Shown: positions 1 to 10,426 of the stretch, one piece after another
Position numbering within the stretch: position 1 is the stretch's first letter
How the letters are laid out: each line of letters begins with the position of its first letter
NCBI GenBank assembly: GCA_963921425.1
Contig: OY992837.1
Coordinates: 17,271,896 to 17,335,895 of the forward strand
Source: Dryas octopetala
Lineage: Eukaryota > Streptophyta > Magnoliopsida > Rosales > Rosaceae
Length of the DNA stretch: 64,000 nt
Direction: 5' to 3'
Program-made: the position numbers and the translations under genes
Notes under the pieces: generated by a model
What the model saw: only the letters and a program-made list of their open reading frames with translations
The model's database searches: none
What the model was told of the DNA's origin: nothing

Positions 1-240
1 AAGCTAGCTTCTCGAGCTCCTATTTTAAAAATAATGCGTGACTGATAGAGCTTTCTTGACTGTGGCCAACAATTCTTGAATACTCTGATCCCGATTCATT
101 AATTACTTTCCCTCTCCATCTTTAACCTCAGCCATGCCTAGAATGTAGGGCAATATATTCATTAAACTCGACATCTCGGCTGATCACGAGCTTCTTAGTT
201 CTTGGATTGTAGACGCGATAGCCTTTAAATTGGGAACTAT
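1..240 (-). pseudogene. Ty1/copia polyprotein relic
   Basis: On the minus strand about 175-240 reads GYRVYNPRTKKLVISRDVEF, the segment found between integrase and reverse transcriptase in plant copia polyproteins. The frame does not continue on either side, and no LTR is visible, so this is a small relic that may run out of the window on the left. A stretch of about 60 bp inside it (98-159) recurs downstream of the RIP gene at 8660-8724 with a 4-bp insertion, which links the two places by transposition or duplication. Confidence 0.7.
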
Positions 241-251
241 ATCCCATAAAT

Positions 252-480
252 CACTACAACAAAAGACTATATTAATAGCTTTTGATTATAGCGTTTTTTT
301 GGAAATGCTATAAATTGTAAGATAGTAATAGCAATTTAACTAATAAATTCTATGAAAGTTTGGTCTTCACGCGGGGATGTTTTTTATTATAGCGTTTTTT
401 AAAAACCCATTGTGCTTTAGCGGCTAATGAAAAAAGAAGCGATGCTTTTAAATTTTATACGTTTCGTAAATCCAAAAAAC
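252..480 (+). mobile_element. CACTA-like element end with subterminal repeats
   Basis: The sequence begins CACTACAACAAAAG, the usual start of CACTA (En/Spm) terminal inverted repeats. It is followed by repeats of the type TATAGCGTTTTTT near 287 and 389 and by related TAGC words, as expected of subterminal transposase-binding repeats. No matching inverted end (TTTTGTTGTAGTG) was found in the window, so the other end is missing or diverged. The gene scraps that follow could be cargo of this element, but this is not shown. Confidence 0.45.
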
Positions 481-738
481 AAAAACTCAAATCTCATCTT
501 TTCCTTCTCTCTATCCTCTCTTTCTCTCCATTGTCTACAGAGCACACATACAGCACCTTTATCCTCTGTGTCATAGGTAAGCACCTCTCATCCTCATCCT
601 CTTCGTCTCGCTGTTTCTTTACTTCTATTGTGTCCGAGTAAGTTGATTCGATTCTAGGGTTAGGGTAAAGGGATTTTGACAAATCTGAGTTTGCGGATCT
701 GCTCATACCAAATGCGAATCTGATGGTGCGCCTCTACC

Positions 739-1160
739 CTCACCGCCGAGCATAAGGCACACATGGAATTCCAAAAGCTGCTTGCCAAAGCCAGATGCAA
801 TCTCACTATCTGCTCCGACAGAGTCTCCAACTCTAAGTCCAAAGGTTAAGAAATTAATTAAACCCAAATTTCATTTTCATTTCATTTCCTTTCTGAATAA
901 ATAAAAATAAAATCTGATTTTTAATTTTGTAGGTAAAGGAGTGAAACTAGAGGAGCTGCTGGTGGAGGAGACGTGGGTGGAGGCTATACGCTAAGAACCT
1001 TTGCAAGTTCGTTGAGAGTGAGATTTGCGGTGGCCGTGGCCGTGGCGGTGGCATTCCCATATATTTGCTGACTCACTTGATCTTCAACACTCTCAACTCC
1101 ACTCCTTTTGACCGGGTCAAGGCTATCATCCTGGGTCAGGACCCATATCATGGTCCGGGT
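739..1160 (+). pseudogene. Uracil-DNA glycosylase gene fragment
   Basis: Two exon remnants of a plant uracil-DNA N-glycosylase, the base-excision enzyme that removes uracil from DNA. Exon A (739-844) encodes LTAEHKAHMEFQKLLAKAR and onward. A GT-AG intron spans 845-932. Exon B (933-1160) contains KLEELLVEETWVEA, a short deletion with a frameshift near 993, then YAKNLCKFVE and the catalytic water-activating motif ILGQDPYHGPG at its end. The coding sequence stops just after that motif and runs into a different gene. The N-terminus and the C-terminal half with the DNA-binding loop are missing. The frameshift and truncation make it non-functional. The kept intron means the capture was from genomic DNA, not from mRNA. 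Confidence 0.85.
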
Positions 1161-1164
1161 CGAA

Positions 1165-1903
1165 GATACTAATCTTGTTGATGCCTACACAACCACCTAT
1201 AATGTATGGAGCTATGATGAGCATCTCATCCGTGCAGTCATTTGCTATGGCCTATATCCTAGAATTTGCTCTGTTGTGGTAAGCCTAGCGCTTTTTTTAA
1301 CCGTGTTTTCGCTAGATTATAATATGTTCTAATTACTTCTCTAAGTTCTTGATGCTATCAATCTCCTCCATCTATTGTATTCATCATGTTTACGCCATGA
1401 TGAATACAGGCTTTTTTAATCATATTGGGAAGTAAACTTAAAATAGTCATAGGAAAGTAATTAAAAATGCTTTATCAACCACAGTTTGGCTACATGGTCC
1501 TCAATTGGCTAAATATTGTGCCAGTGTCTGTTTGTTGTGTGTGTATATATATAAAAAATTTGATTTGTCCCAATATGCATTATATGATTCATTTCCTCTT
1601 GTATGATTTTCTTGAGGGCTGACATAAATGGATATGCAGCACAATGAAAAGTCATTTTCGCTGAAAACTATGGAGGATGGCCAGGTGCTGCTATACTCAG
1701 TAAGGATTCTTGTTCATCTCATCAATGTATCATCAATATAAAGTAATGCCCTTGATTACGTGTCAGTTTGATTTTCTGTTCTTTGTCGTTTGCCTACAAC
1801 TCTGTCAATGCTTGGGAATCTAAAATTCCATATCTGTGGCTAGTTTTCAATGAGAAGATAAAAGTGAACTCTGTTTTTCCTACGCGATTCAACAACTATG
1901 GGT
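1165..1903 (+). pseudogene. DExH-box RNA helicase gene fragment (C-terminal OB region)
   Basis: Three exon pieces match the C-terminal part of plant DExH-box ATP-dependent RNA helicases of the DHX36-like group. About 1209-1278 reads SYDEHLIRAVICYGLYPRIC and ends at a GT donor. About 1640-1699 reads KSFSLKTMEDGQVLLYS and ends at a GT donor. About 1798-1903 reads [20 protein letters not shown], followed by a frameshift within the expected FLRDST segment. The acceptor before the third piece lacks AG. The helicase core with Walker motifs is absent. It directly follows the uracil-DNA glycosylase scrap on the same strand, the arrangement expected of a multi-gene capture. Confidence 0.8.
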
Positions 1904-2525
1904 CTGTCTTTCTCTGTCCCAGAGGGTGTCCAGTCTGGTTAATATATTCAAAGAACTTTACCAAGATGTTGACTGTTCAATCCCATCTCATGGCAATCTT
2001 GAAAAGTGGGTTGTCCAGGTTTCTTTTGTGAATTATGATTGACATTCATTTTTCAAATTTATTCCAGGGTGTTCTCTTGCTCAATGTTGTTCTCACTAGT
2101 GAGATTCTACTTGCCCTAAATTGTTCTCGTGTTAACACAGCCCTGTTGCTTGTCTTAGATTTTACAACTGTTTTTTATGTTACCAGTAATGAGATTCATG
2201 AAAATATGTTACCAGTCAGGTCAAAGAAAGAAAAGATGTTACTGGTAATTTTGTTAGTTCGATATTGTTCTAAACTATATTGTTCACAAAATGGCAATCG
2301 TTTTTGCTGCTTGTCTTTACCATTTTATCAATAAAATAAGTTGTAAGAGTCTTGCAGAAAGTGTGTTGTAACCAAAGGGTGATTCTTGCTTTTATTATCA
2401 ATAAAATATATAGAACAGTTTCTTACTGAGCCTAATTGATGATCAATAGCGTGTATTGGTTGTTGCTATTACATGTGTACTAATTGATGAATAAATTTTA
2501 GCTTCAATGTGCTTTACGTATAGGT
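1904..2525. other. No recognisable gene
   Basis: AT-rich sequence with short open frames near 2035-2334 that resemble nothing I know. It may hold further decayed helicase sequence or intron. Two poly(A)-signal-like AATAAA words occur near 2331 and 2400. Confidence 0.4.
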
Positions 2526-3440
2526 CGATCGAAATAGAAAATGTTTTTGTTCCTGAAAATGAGGTAGGCGCGCATGTGGTAGTGGCTTTTTGGCAAGAAA
2601 GTCAGTAGTATAGTTTTTCACAATAGTGGTCCAGGTGATGGATTTGTTGGAATTGCTGCACCTTCTATTGCAAGAATTCTACCGGTTTGTGATTTTAATC
2701 ATGCCAAATTTCTATCAATAAGGCATTTTTTTGATACTTTTGCATAGCTTTTGATCGCAACCACCGTATATAACTTATGTATGGATTCTTCTTTTTTGAC
2801 AGATTGATTTGGCAATGTTTGGTGGAGAGATTTTATGCCAGGTATAACTAACTTGTCCATTTGGGATTGTTCATTGTTTAACTGGTAATTGTTTTATGTC
2901 AGCTTCTATTCCCAGTTTTCTGTGAACAATTTTTGTCTTCATCAACTGAATTTTTATGCGAATTTGTTATAATTTTTGTAGCCAGATGCATTCCTTTGTT
3001 CTGTCATTGATGTTAAAGTCTGTAATACAATTGATCAAAGATCACATAATGTTATTTCTGGTGCGGAGGTGAGATATATATTGAGGAGTTTCTGAATTGC
3101 TTCTCAATCATTTTTTATTTTGTCTCTTTAATTTGTTTCTCAAAGCACGTTCATTTTTGTTTTCTTTTGTCTATCTGACTGTCATGTTAATGTCACTATA
3201 GGGATTTCTTAGACTGAAGCTATCTGGCTAAGGGCTTGCATTTATATATGCAGCTGGATATGGTATGCATTTCTTGACACATTTATATGTCTGCAAATTT
3301 CAGATTGTGCCCTCGTAAGAGTTTGGGTCTGGCCCAAATTCTACAAATAATGTTATTTCTAGCATAATATTGAAGGCATTTTATGCCTATTCAATGTCCA
3401 AATCAAATACAATGGTCCCATGAGAAGAGCAATGTTTGGT
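2526..3440 (+). pseudogene. AIM24-family (DUF124) gene fragment
   Basis: Five or six exon pieces separated by GT-AG introns read as an AIM24/DUF124 protein, a beta-helical family linked to mitochondrial membrane organisation in yeast. Pieces are 2526-2564 (IEIENVFVPENEV), 2624-2681 (GDGFVGIAAPSIARILP), 2803-2840 (IDLAMFGGEILCQ), 2982-3068 (PDAFLCSVIDVKV and SGAE), 3202-3257 (GFLRLKLSG, stop, GLAFIYAAG) and 3384-3440 (FNVQIKYNGPMRRAMFG). The order IAAP, ILPIDL, GGEIL, AFL, GAEGF follows the family pattern. The in-frame stop in the fifth piece and absent ends mark it as a pseudogene. It is the third scrap in a row on the plus strand. Confidence 0.7.
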
Positions 3441-4224
3441 GTAAGTTGCTACCATTTATGGAAAGTTTCACTCTTTTTGCTATTGCTTCTATGTCGATTA
3501 CATAAGGCAATGTATTACATGCTCATAATATTGCAGTTTGTCATGTATTATCAAACTGAAAGTTGATGTTATTCATTTCTTTTTCTTCTTTACTTTTCGA
3601 GGTTGTTAATTTCTTTTTTGCAATGTATGGAAATCTGATATTTAGTTTGGCAAGAAGAAGGATGTGTTCTAAGTGTAAAACTAACCATGAGTGTCAAAAC
3701 TGCTACCTAAAGTAGCTTATTAATCGAATTCATTTTCTTCCCTTGTAAAATATATTCATAGTGTGATTGTTGTTAGTAGTTGTAGTTGCTAATGAAATAA
3801 TGAAAGTGAATGATTGAGTGAAATATGGAGTTGGAAGATTTATGTACAAGTCCTGATTCTTCTAATGAAAAGTGGCTGCTATTTGTAACTTTAATTGTAT
3901 ATATATAAAAGATGATCTCTGCCAATTATGTAAGACTAACATTTAGAGTCTACTTTCTATTGTGAGGGACTTGAGATTTTGTGTTTTTTTTTTTTCATTG
4001 TTTTGACATTCAAGTTTGATTGTGGCAGCTTCTTTCAGGAATTTGGGACATGCACAGGTTTGATCTTGTGGGGATGTTTTTAGTTGAAGCATGTACGAGT
4101 TAGGCATTTGATGGACATGTTATCAAGTTCTTTTGAGAGAATATTATGTTAATTCCTTTTTATTGTAAAATGTATAATTTTTTATTAGCTCAACAATGTA
4201 AGCTTATATTTTGATACTTTTGTT
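3441..4224. other. No recognisable gene
   Basis: AT-rich, no convincing coding segment. It lies between the AIM24 and vacuolar sorting receptor scraps and is probably intron or spacer of the captured segments. Confidence 0.4.
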
Positions 4225-4642
4225 TATTGGACCATATTACCATTGGCTTCCAGCGAGTGGGCCTGAGAGGTGCAAGGTAAATAATGGAGGTGGTTGGCAT
4301 GAAGCTCAAGATGGACATGCATATTCTGCTTGTACGGCATTATCTTTATGTGTTCCCTTATTTTTCTGAAAAAAAAAACATTATGCTCTTGGAAAATAAA
4401 TTTATTTTTAATTCCTATTATTTCTCTGAACATGATGATGGAGAGGTCAAATACAAGTGTCCTGTTGGGTTTAAAGGTGATGGTGTCAAAAGTTTTGAAG
4501 GTAAGAGAAATTAACGTTTTGGTATTTTTTGTTGTTGTTTTTTAGTTTCACTGTAATAGGAAATAAATATACTAATGGATTGATGTCTAAATAGCTCAAG
4601 TTCAAAAATTAAAGTCATATTTTTGTACTGTGACAACAATAT
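4225..4642 (+). pseudogene. Vacuolar sorting receptor fragment, copy 1
   Basis: Two exon pieces of the EGF-like region of a plant vacuolar sorting receptor (VSR/BP-80), a type I membrane receptor for vacuolar cargo. 4254-4336 reads ASGPERCKVNNGGGWHEAQD and onward. 4430-4500 reads KYKCPVGFKGDGVKSFEG. The EGF cysteine before WHE is glycine and the last cysteine (KSCE in the other copy) is phenylalanine. The donor after 4336 is GGCATTAT where copy 2 has GGTAAGTG. The whole stretch is paralogous to 28515-28643 plus 34509-34796, without the LTR element found there, so it serves as the empty-site reference for that insertion. Confidence 0.85.
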
Positions 4643-5475
4643 GGGCTTCTTCCTCTTCCTTCAAGAATCCTAGGAATGGAGTCCTTGGCTTCTCTGATTC
4701 ACTTCTTTCCAATATAATTACTTTCTCTTCCATTGGCATTGCTTGGTACTACAACAGGTCTTGTTCAATCTGATATGCTTTGTACTTTTGAATTAATCCT
4801 TGATAATCCTTCTTTTCTTTAATTTATTTTTCCCATTTTTTTTCTTGTGGTGATGAATTTGAGTTATGCATGCAGTAAATGAGTTGAAGGAGTGGTGAAA
4901 TTGAGTTATTCATGCAGTCAAATTCACCACTCTATATAACTCACCCTTATTTATTTTGACTCTGTCATTTTCATGTATTGCATTTAGGTTGTTCTCTTGC
5001 AGGGTACAAGCTTATGTCATTAAGTTAAAGTCAAAATTATAATGTAATTTGCTATGCTATATATTTTCAGTGGTCTAATCCAAAGCACAAGCGAAGCGGT
5101 TACACCCAAGCACAAATTGATGAGGTGCGGGTTCAATGGGAACAGTTTGTCATCTCAAATTATATATAGCCATCTCGGTACGTATGGAGTAGGGTACGTT
5201 AGCCATTTTGTGGTATTTAGATGGCCAAGCCAATTTTTTGTAAAGAAAGAACAAGTGTATGCAGATTTTAGAACAATTTAGTCAAAGGTTAGGAAAATTG
5301 CTGCCATGCCAATATTTTGAAAGTGTAGGCAGCTTTGAATTGGAACAATTGATGGGTGTTATGCAATATTGATTATGGCTGTGACTATTGTTTTTGTGGG
5401 ATTAATTTGTAATCCTTTTATTTTGTACTTAATTGGAATGTTTGGATGAATGGAATGCATTTTTATACTTAGAAT
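4643..5475 (+). other. Unidentified exon-like scraps
   Basis: After 4642 the sequence departs from receptor copy 2. Two stretches read like exons of unrecognised genes: 4678-4758 (GVLGFSDSLLSNIITFSSIG, ending at a GT) and about 5069-5160 (QWSNPKHKRSGYTQAQIDEV and onward, preceded by TTTTCAG). I cannot name either. They fit the run of captured pieces upstream. Confidence 0.3.
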
Positions 5476-5483
5476 GTTTGGAT

Positions 5484-6287
5484 CAGAGATGGATCCAAGA
5501 ATCCCAACTTGGGGGGTCATGTCAGGTGGAGCTTAGTGCTGCGAAGCGGCGGCAAAATTTTTTAGGGACCGAGCAGGTGACCGGCTTCGGTGGTGGAGGT
5601 TGGGTCAGTGGGTTGGATCTGTGTGGTGTGGGTTTTGGGAAATTTAATTAAGGAAGAGAATAAAAGTGACTGAGTGAGGAGTACACTGCACACACACACA
5701 AGTTAATAAATTCTGGAGATTTTTTTGTCTCGGAAAAATTCTTAAAAATATTGAGCAGGTGAGGTGTTGAAACCATTTGGCCATTTTGTTTTTTTCTTAA
5801 ATTGATATTTATATGTCATATATTAAATGCTCTTAACAATGTCAATCAGTGTAAAAAACAAAACAAAAATTTGCCTAGAGCCGAACTTAAGGGTTTAGTA
5901 ATATTAACAATCAACTTAAAAAAAAACTTTTTAGTTAAAAGGACTGCTCCACCAACTTGTATTAGCCCATTCCAATTGGTTTCCTTTTCAACTAGGCCCA
6001 GCCCACGTAGCCTTAAGTCAGCAGTATTCCCCTCTCACTCTTGATCTCTGTTCTCTCACTCTCTCAACTCTCAGCTCTCACTCTCTCTCACTACTCACCA
6101 GGCATCCAAATCATCACCACCCCCAGGCTGAGAGAAGTGAGGCCGTAAGGGTCACTGTCCAGAGAAGGGGGGTCGCCGTCCAGACACTCGGGGGGTCGTT
6201 GTCCAGAGAGATGGGGTGTTGTGGGCTTCTCGGCTGGCCGCCGGGGGGTCGCCTGAGCCCCCACCTTTGTATGTGGATCCGTCCCTG
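5484..6287. mobile_element. Non-autonomous hAT element with 8-bp target duplication
   Basis: The left end reads CAGAGATGGATCCAAGAA and the right end, reverse-complemented, reads CAGGGACGGATCCACATA, an imperfect terminal inverted repeat of hAT type. The flanks carry a perfect 8-bp direct repeat GTTTGGAT at 5476-5483 and 6288-6295, the target-site length of hAT transposases. The 804-bp interior has no transposase frame. It holds a (CA)n tract near 5690 and CT-rich runs near 6045-6100, and its subterminal parts are GC-rich compared with the flanks. It must be moved in trans. Confidence 0.88.
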
Positions 6288-6299
6288 GTTTGGATGAAA

Positions 6300-6957
6300 G
6301 ACAAATTTGAAAATGCACCAATTACAGGCCACACATTTGTGTACTTGCATGTCTAGAGCATTTATATGAGTTTTTGCACAAAAACAAAAAATTCAAACCA
6401 ACCTTACACATCACTTTTTTCAAAGTTTTTAATATCAGTTCTATTAAAAAACTGATATATTTAGATGGATTTAACATCAGTTAATAACTAAGAACCGATA
6501 TCAAAGTTTGTTTAAAAATCAGTTTAATAGGTAATGCGATATTTAAATATAGGTTTAACATCAGTTAATAATTGACCACCAATATGAAATTTAGTTTAGA
6601 TATTAGTTTAATAAGTAATGCGATATATAAAGATGGTTTAATATCGGTTATTTACTGAAAGCTAGTATCAAAGTCAATTTAGATATTAGTTTAAAATACA
6701 AAAATGATATTTAAAATATGTTTAGATATCCGTTTTACCTAAATTCATTATCTTTTTGACATTTTAGATATCAGTTTGAGATGTTTGAATATCAATTTTT
6801 TCAAACTTTCTGATATTAAAACATGTAATAGTTATCAATGTATCACCGATATCTATTCTAGAGGTGGAATAGATATCACCCCTGAAAATATCGATTTTGC
6901 ACTTTAATAGATATCAGTGTATTACTGATATCTATGACCTTTTTTTTTTTGTAGCAG
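6300..6957 (-). repeat. Subterminal-repeat block ending in a CACTG-type terminus
   Basis: The block contains many variants of GATATCAGTTTA and AACATCAGTTAATA in both orientations, especially 6425-6910. It ends at TTTTTTTTTTGTAGCAGTG, whose complement CACTGCTACAAAAA resembles the end of a CACTA-superfamily element. The opposite end was not found. The 252 CACTA-like end has different subterminal repeats, so the two do not pair. Confidence 0.4.
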
Positions 6958-7640
6958 TGACATGATGCCTAACCCACATTGACTGATCCACTTATGCACA
7001 CTACTCAAGTCTCTCGGACTCAATTCAATGTAATGAAATTATTAATTATTTCGATTGAGGTGTACGTGTATGGTTCTTAATGATGGTTTGAAAATTATGT
7101 GTGTTTAATTTGTTTGTAGGGATTTAAGAATGGAGGAAATTAGGTGGTGGTTTTGTGAATTGCATTTACAGTGGTTGGCTAAGGTTGTCGGTGAGTATTT
7201 CGTGTGGCAGTTGGGAATTAATTTGGTGAATAATAACATTACTTGATATCCTTTATTGCTATTGACTGGATAGTGGATACAAAAAAATATTAACTTCATA
7301 ATAGATTATGCCTTGTATTTAAGCCAATAAATACTTAGACAGCCTCCATTTGTCTCTTATGTCTCCTTTTTCTTCAAAATGTAAAATTTCTATCTTGTAT
7401 GTTGCATGTATATATGACGTGACGTACTAGAAAATGACACTGATATTATCGTTTCTTTTCAACATGCTTATTTGTTTAGGATTATTTCCTGGTTTCAGTC
7501 AAACATTATGTAGCCGACAGTCGTCTTTTACCACTCGTTTGCCATAAGATTCTTGTAAGGCTGCTTTAACTTTGTGTCACTACAAATGGATAACTCTACA
7601 CGTACACACCGACAACCTCACAGGGACAAAATAATATCTT
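6958..7640. other. Upstream region of the RIP gene, no gene seen
   Basis: No credible coding region. The proximal part (7430-7640) is the likely promoter-distal region of the RIP gene. Short open frames on the minus strand near 7105-7299 have no recognisable features. Confidence 0.4.
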
Positions 7641-7650
7641 CTTAGTTTGC

Positions 7651-7658
7651 TATATAAA
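7651..7658 (+). promoter_or_regulatory. TATA box of the RIP gene
   Basis: TATATAAA lies about 108 bases before the start codon, followed by GGGG and a CT-rich stretch. Transcription would start near 7680-7690, giving a leader of about 70-80 bases rich in GAAAGAAAGAAG. Assigned by sequence and spacing only. Confidence 0.6.
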
Positions 7659-7758
7659 AGGGGTTTCAGCTTCAGCTTCATCTCATATTCCCATTCCAGA
7701 TTATCAATCAGTTACCAACCGAAAGAAAGAAGAAGTAAAGTTTCAGAGTAAGTATTAA

Positions 7759-8484
7759 ATGGCGGCCGCGCAATTTACAGTGGAGTTCAACGTGGAAGAG
7801 AGTAAGCAGACCACCGAGTGGACAACTTACAAGAACTTCATCGAGGGCTTACGCCCTCGGTTGGGAGTGAGACGTTCACACAATGTTCCCGTCCTTCCAC
7901 GTCAACAGAATCCACCCAATCAATGGTTCGACATCGTACTGAAAACCAATACCCATTCCATCAAGCTCAGGATCCGAAGCGACAACCTCTACTTGGACGC
8001 GTACCAAATGCAAAACTCTAACCAATGGTTGGAGTTCGGGAAAGAACCTTCTCCACATCTAATTCACGGATCCACCTTCCTGGGCTTTGGCAGTAGCTAT
8101 GGGGACTTGGCACAAGCATGCAATACTAAGGTTGAGGACATCAAACTCGGCCAGAAGACACTCACGAATTCTGTAAGTGAGCTGAGTAGCGCTACTACCA
8201 AGGTGAGCCGTGCCCGGAATTTGATCATCGTGATTCAGATGATATGTGAGTCGATTAGGTTTGCTGATATCTCTGATCATTTCGCTAAAACATTCAAAGG
8301 CGACGGTGCGCCTCCCGATATGAGGATGCTGACCTTAGAGCGTAGCTGGGAAGGCCTCTCTACCGCGCTGCTCCGTGCCGATGCCAATGCTGAAAAATTC
8401 TTTATACTTCCCCAACCCAACGATATGAAAATAGTGACTTCTCTGGATGCGATCAAAGTACTTGGCATCCTGCTCAGTGACTAA
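7759..8484 (+). CDS. Type 1 ribosome-inactivating protein (rRNA N-glycosylase)
   Basis: A single-exon 241-residue protein of the RIP family, which removes one adenine from the sarcin-ricin loop of the large ribosomal RNA and blocks translation. All five active-site residues of the family can be placed: Tyr78 (DNLYLDAY), Tyr114 (SSYGDL), Glu164 and Arg167 (ICESIRF) and Trp197 (ERSWEGLS). It consists of the A-chain domain alone, slightly short for the family. There is no lectin B chain and no hydrophobic N-terminal signal: it begins MAAAQFTVEF, so the product is predicted to be cytosolic. The start is the first ATG after the TATA box, in a good plant context (AAATGGC). AATAAA signals follow at 8528-8537. 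The codons look intact with no frameshift. A truncated relative lies at 8972-9113. Activity is inferred from the residues only. Confidence 0.92.
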   Translation: MAAAQFTVEFNVEESKQTTEWTTYKNFIEGLRPRLGVRRSHNVPVLPRQQNPPNQWFDIVLKTNTHSIKLRIRSDNLYLDAYQMQNSNQWLEFGKEPSPHLIHGSTFLGFGSSYGDLAQACNTKVEDIKLGQKTLTNSVSELSSATTKVSRARNLIIVIQMICESIRFADISDHFAKTFKGDGAPPDMRMLTLERSWEGLSTALLRADANAEKFFILPQPNDMKIVTSLDAIKVLGILLSD

Positions 8485-8527
8485 TTAATTCATTTTTGTG
8501 TCTGTTTGATTTTCACATCTTTGTATA

Positions 8528-8537
8528 AATAAATAAA
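8528..8537 (+). terminator. Polyadenylation signals of the RIP gene
   Basis: Two overlapping AATAAA words 44-53 bases after the stop codon, in a T-rich setting. A further AATAAA-like stretch occurs near 8620. Confidence 0.5.
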
Positions 8538-8659
8538 GGTTTTGTGTGGAAGGCGGTATATATAGAGAGAGTTGAGGTATGTATTATTCTCTCTTTGATT
8601 TTCATATCTTTTTTATATATAAATAAAACGCCTCTTTGTTTAAGATCGCGCGATTACAG

Positions 8660-8724
8660 TTAATTACTTTCCCTCTCCATCTTTAATTAACCTCTGCCAT
8701 GCCTAGAATGTAGGACAATATATT
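8660..8724. repeat. Short dispersed repeat shared with 98-159
   Basis: About 60 bp, beginning TTAATTACTTTCCCTCTCC, is nearly identical to 98-159 apart from a 4-bp insertion and a few substitutions. At 98-159 it adjoins a copia relic; here it lies 175 bases past the RIP stop. Confidence 0.6.
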
Positions 8725-8971
8725 TAAGGTTATCTCATGAATTAGCAAAATCGACTTCACCCTAAAGCTCAGGTTAACTCACCATTTCATCTAGAGGTTT
8801 AACTTGTTAGTAGACCAACATTAAGCAAGGAGGATCAATGAGAACCTACAAAGCAATCCACGCATGCATATATGAAATTTCTACGTCAACAGAGAATAGA
8901 TTAGAGTCAGAAACTATCTAAAAAATGATGAAAAGAAAAACAAAAGTTAAATAAGGATCGTCATGTCAAAA

Positions 8972-9113
8972 AACTTCTTGGGCTTCGGTGGTCGCTACAA
9001 TGACTTGTCACTGGCTGCCAATGCTAGGATTGATAGCATGCATCAACCATGGTCAGCAGGCACTCACGAATGCTACTAGGGCGAGTCGCACACGGAATCT
9101 GATCATCGTGCAG
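8972..9113 (+). pseudogene. Truncated RIP relic
   Basis: This stretch aligns with codons for about residues 106-159 of the intact RIP (FLGFG region, then NARID, then a compressed part, then SRTRNLIIV). The segment between the two matching parts has a deletion and lost frame, including a TAG. It ends just before where the catalytic Glu/Arg helix would begin, at the start of a CACTACTACAAAAATC sequence that looks like a transposon end. No ATG, no N-terminal half and no active-site helix remain, so it is non-functional. It shows that the locus once held at least two RIP genes. Confidence 0.8.
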
Positions 9114-10382
9114 CACTACTACAAAAATCTTCATCGATGACATCTAATATTTATCATACACATAATATGTGTCATAAAAACTTAATTTAAGTGTCGTTAT
9201 AGATATTACATGACATCTCAAACGTGTCATAAAAACTTAATTTACATGTCTCTATAGATATTACATGATATCTAAACAATGTCATAAATTAATCAGATGA
9301 AAAAAGTCGTTTTACAGTAAAAATGACAGCTAAAACAAGTCATTGAAACTTTAAAATTGTCCCAAAAAAATAAATCCTTCGAATACACACCTCAAAAAGG
9401 TATTACTAACCAAACTTATATATTAGTAACCAAAATACTATGAATAGAAATACAAAACAATTTTCAAATTTACTAAAAAAAAAAATTACAATTAAACAAA
9501 TAATTTGTTGTTAAAGAAATAAATAAACAATATATTAATTGCATCCACAGGCTTATCAACTATTGGCGTGAAGGTAGGTGTCATACTTGAAACCAACAAA
9601 AGATGAAGCGAATCGAATAAGCACATCAAATGATAAAGGCAAAGGCGAAATAGGAGTGCAGGATCTGCACTATATTTGAAAGTTAAAAACAAAATAAAGA
9701 CACAACACAACTCCCTTGAGAACAGAATATTGCTACCTAGGTGAAGTTAAACAAAATATCTCATGCTTCTTACAGTGAAAATTTCTAGAGAAAAATAATC
9801 CGAGTCATAAAACAACAAATGCGTAGTGGAGCTAATATTCAATTACCAAAATCCATACTACTACAAAAAAGCTAATAGAGTACCGTGGAACAATTAAAAG
9901 ACATTAAACAGATATTGGTACTTTAATTGGTGTATATGTGTGTGTTTGTGTGTGTGCATATAAAATACTGTTATTGAAGTAAAATAATAATAAATATAGA
10001 ACTTTCGGTTAAAACTTGTACATGTGCTTCTTGAAATACTTAAAGGATTAGAACTTCTCATAACTTAGAAATAGATTTTTCTTCTATGTGATATATATTG
10101 CCTTCACTTTCATATTTGAATGAAGAAAATTAATATCACACAACTCACAATATTCACTCACACATTTGGAATATTTAAAGTAAGATGAAAAGGTTCAATT
10201 ATAGACCGCATACACTAGAGACTCCCAGCAAATTATCTAGGAAGCAATCTTTTCCAAAGACGAATAAAGTAGGAATTAACCATGCATAGTTCTGTTAACA
10301 ATATCCTGGTAGGCTACTTTCAGCCACAATGAAGAATATTTTGACACTCAATACACCCAATTGACTCAATTAACGGATAGAA

Positions 10383-10426
<44 letters not shown>

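Noticed and set aside
4225-4642. Vacuolar sorting receptor copy 1 as part of a working gene
   Set aside because: Only two exon pieces remain, a splice donor is lost, and two EGF cysteines are missing.
252-6957. Pairing the CACTACAAC end at 252 with the CACTGCTAC end at 6957 as one CACTA element
   Set aside because: The subterminal repeats differ (TATAGCG against GATATCAG), the termini differ, and no 3-bp target duplication is seen.
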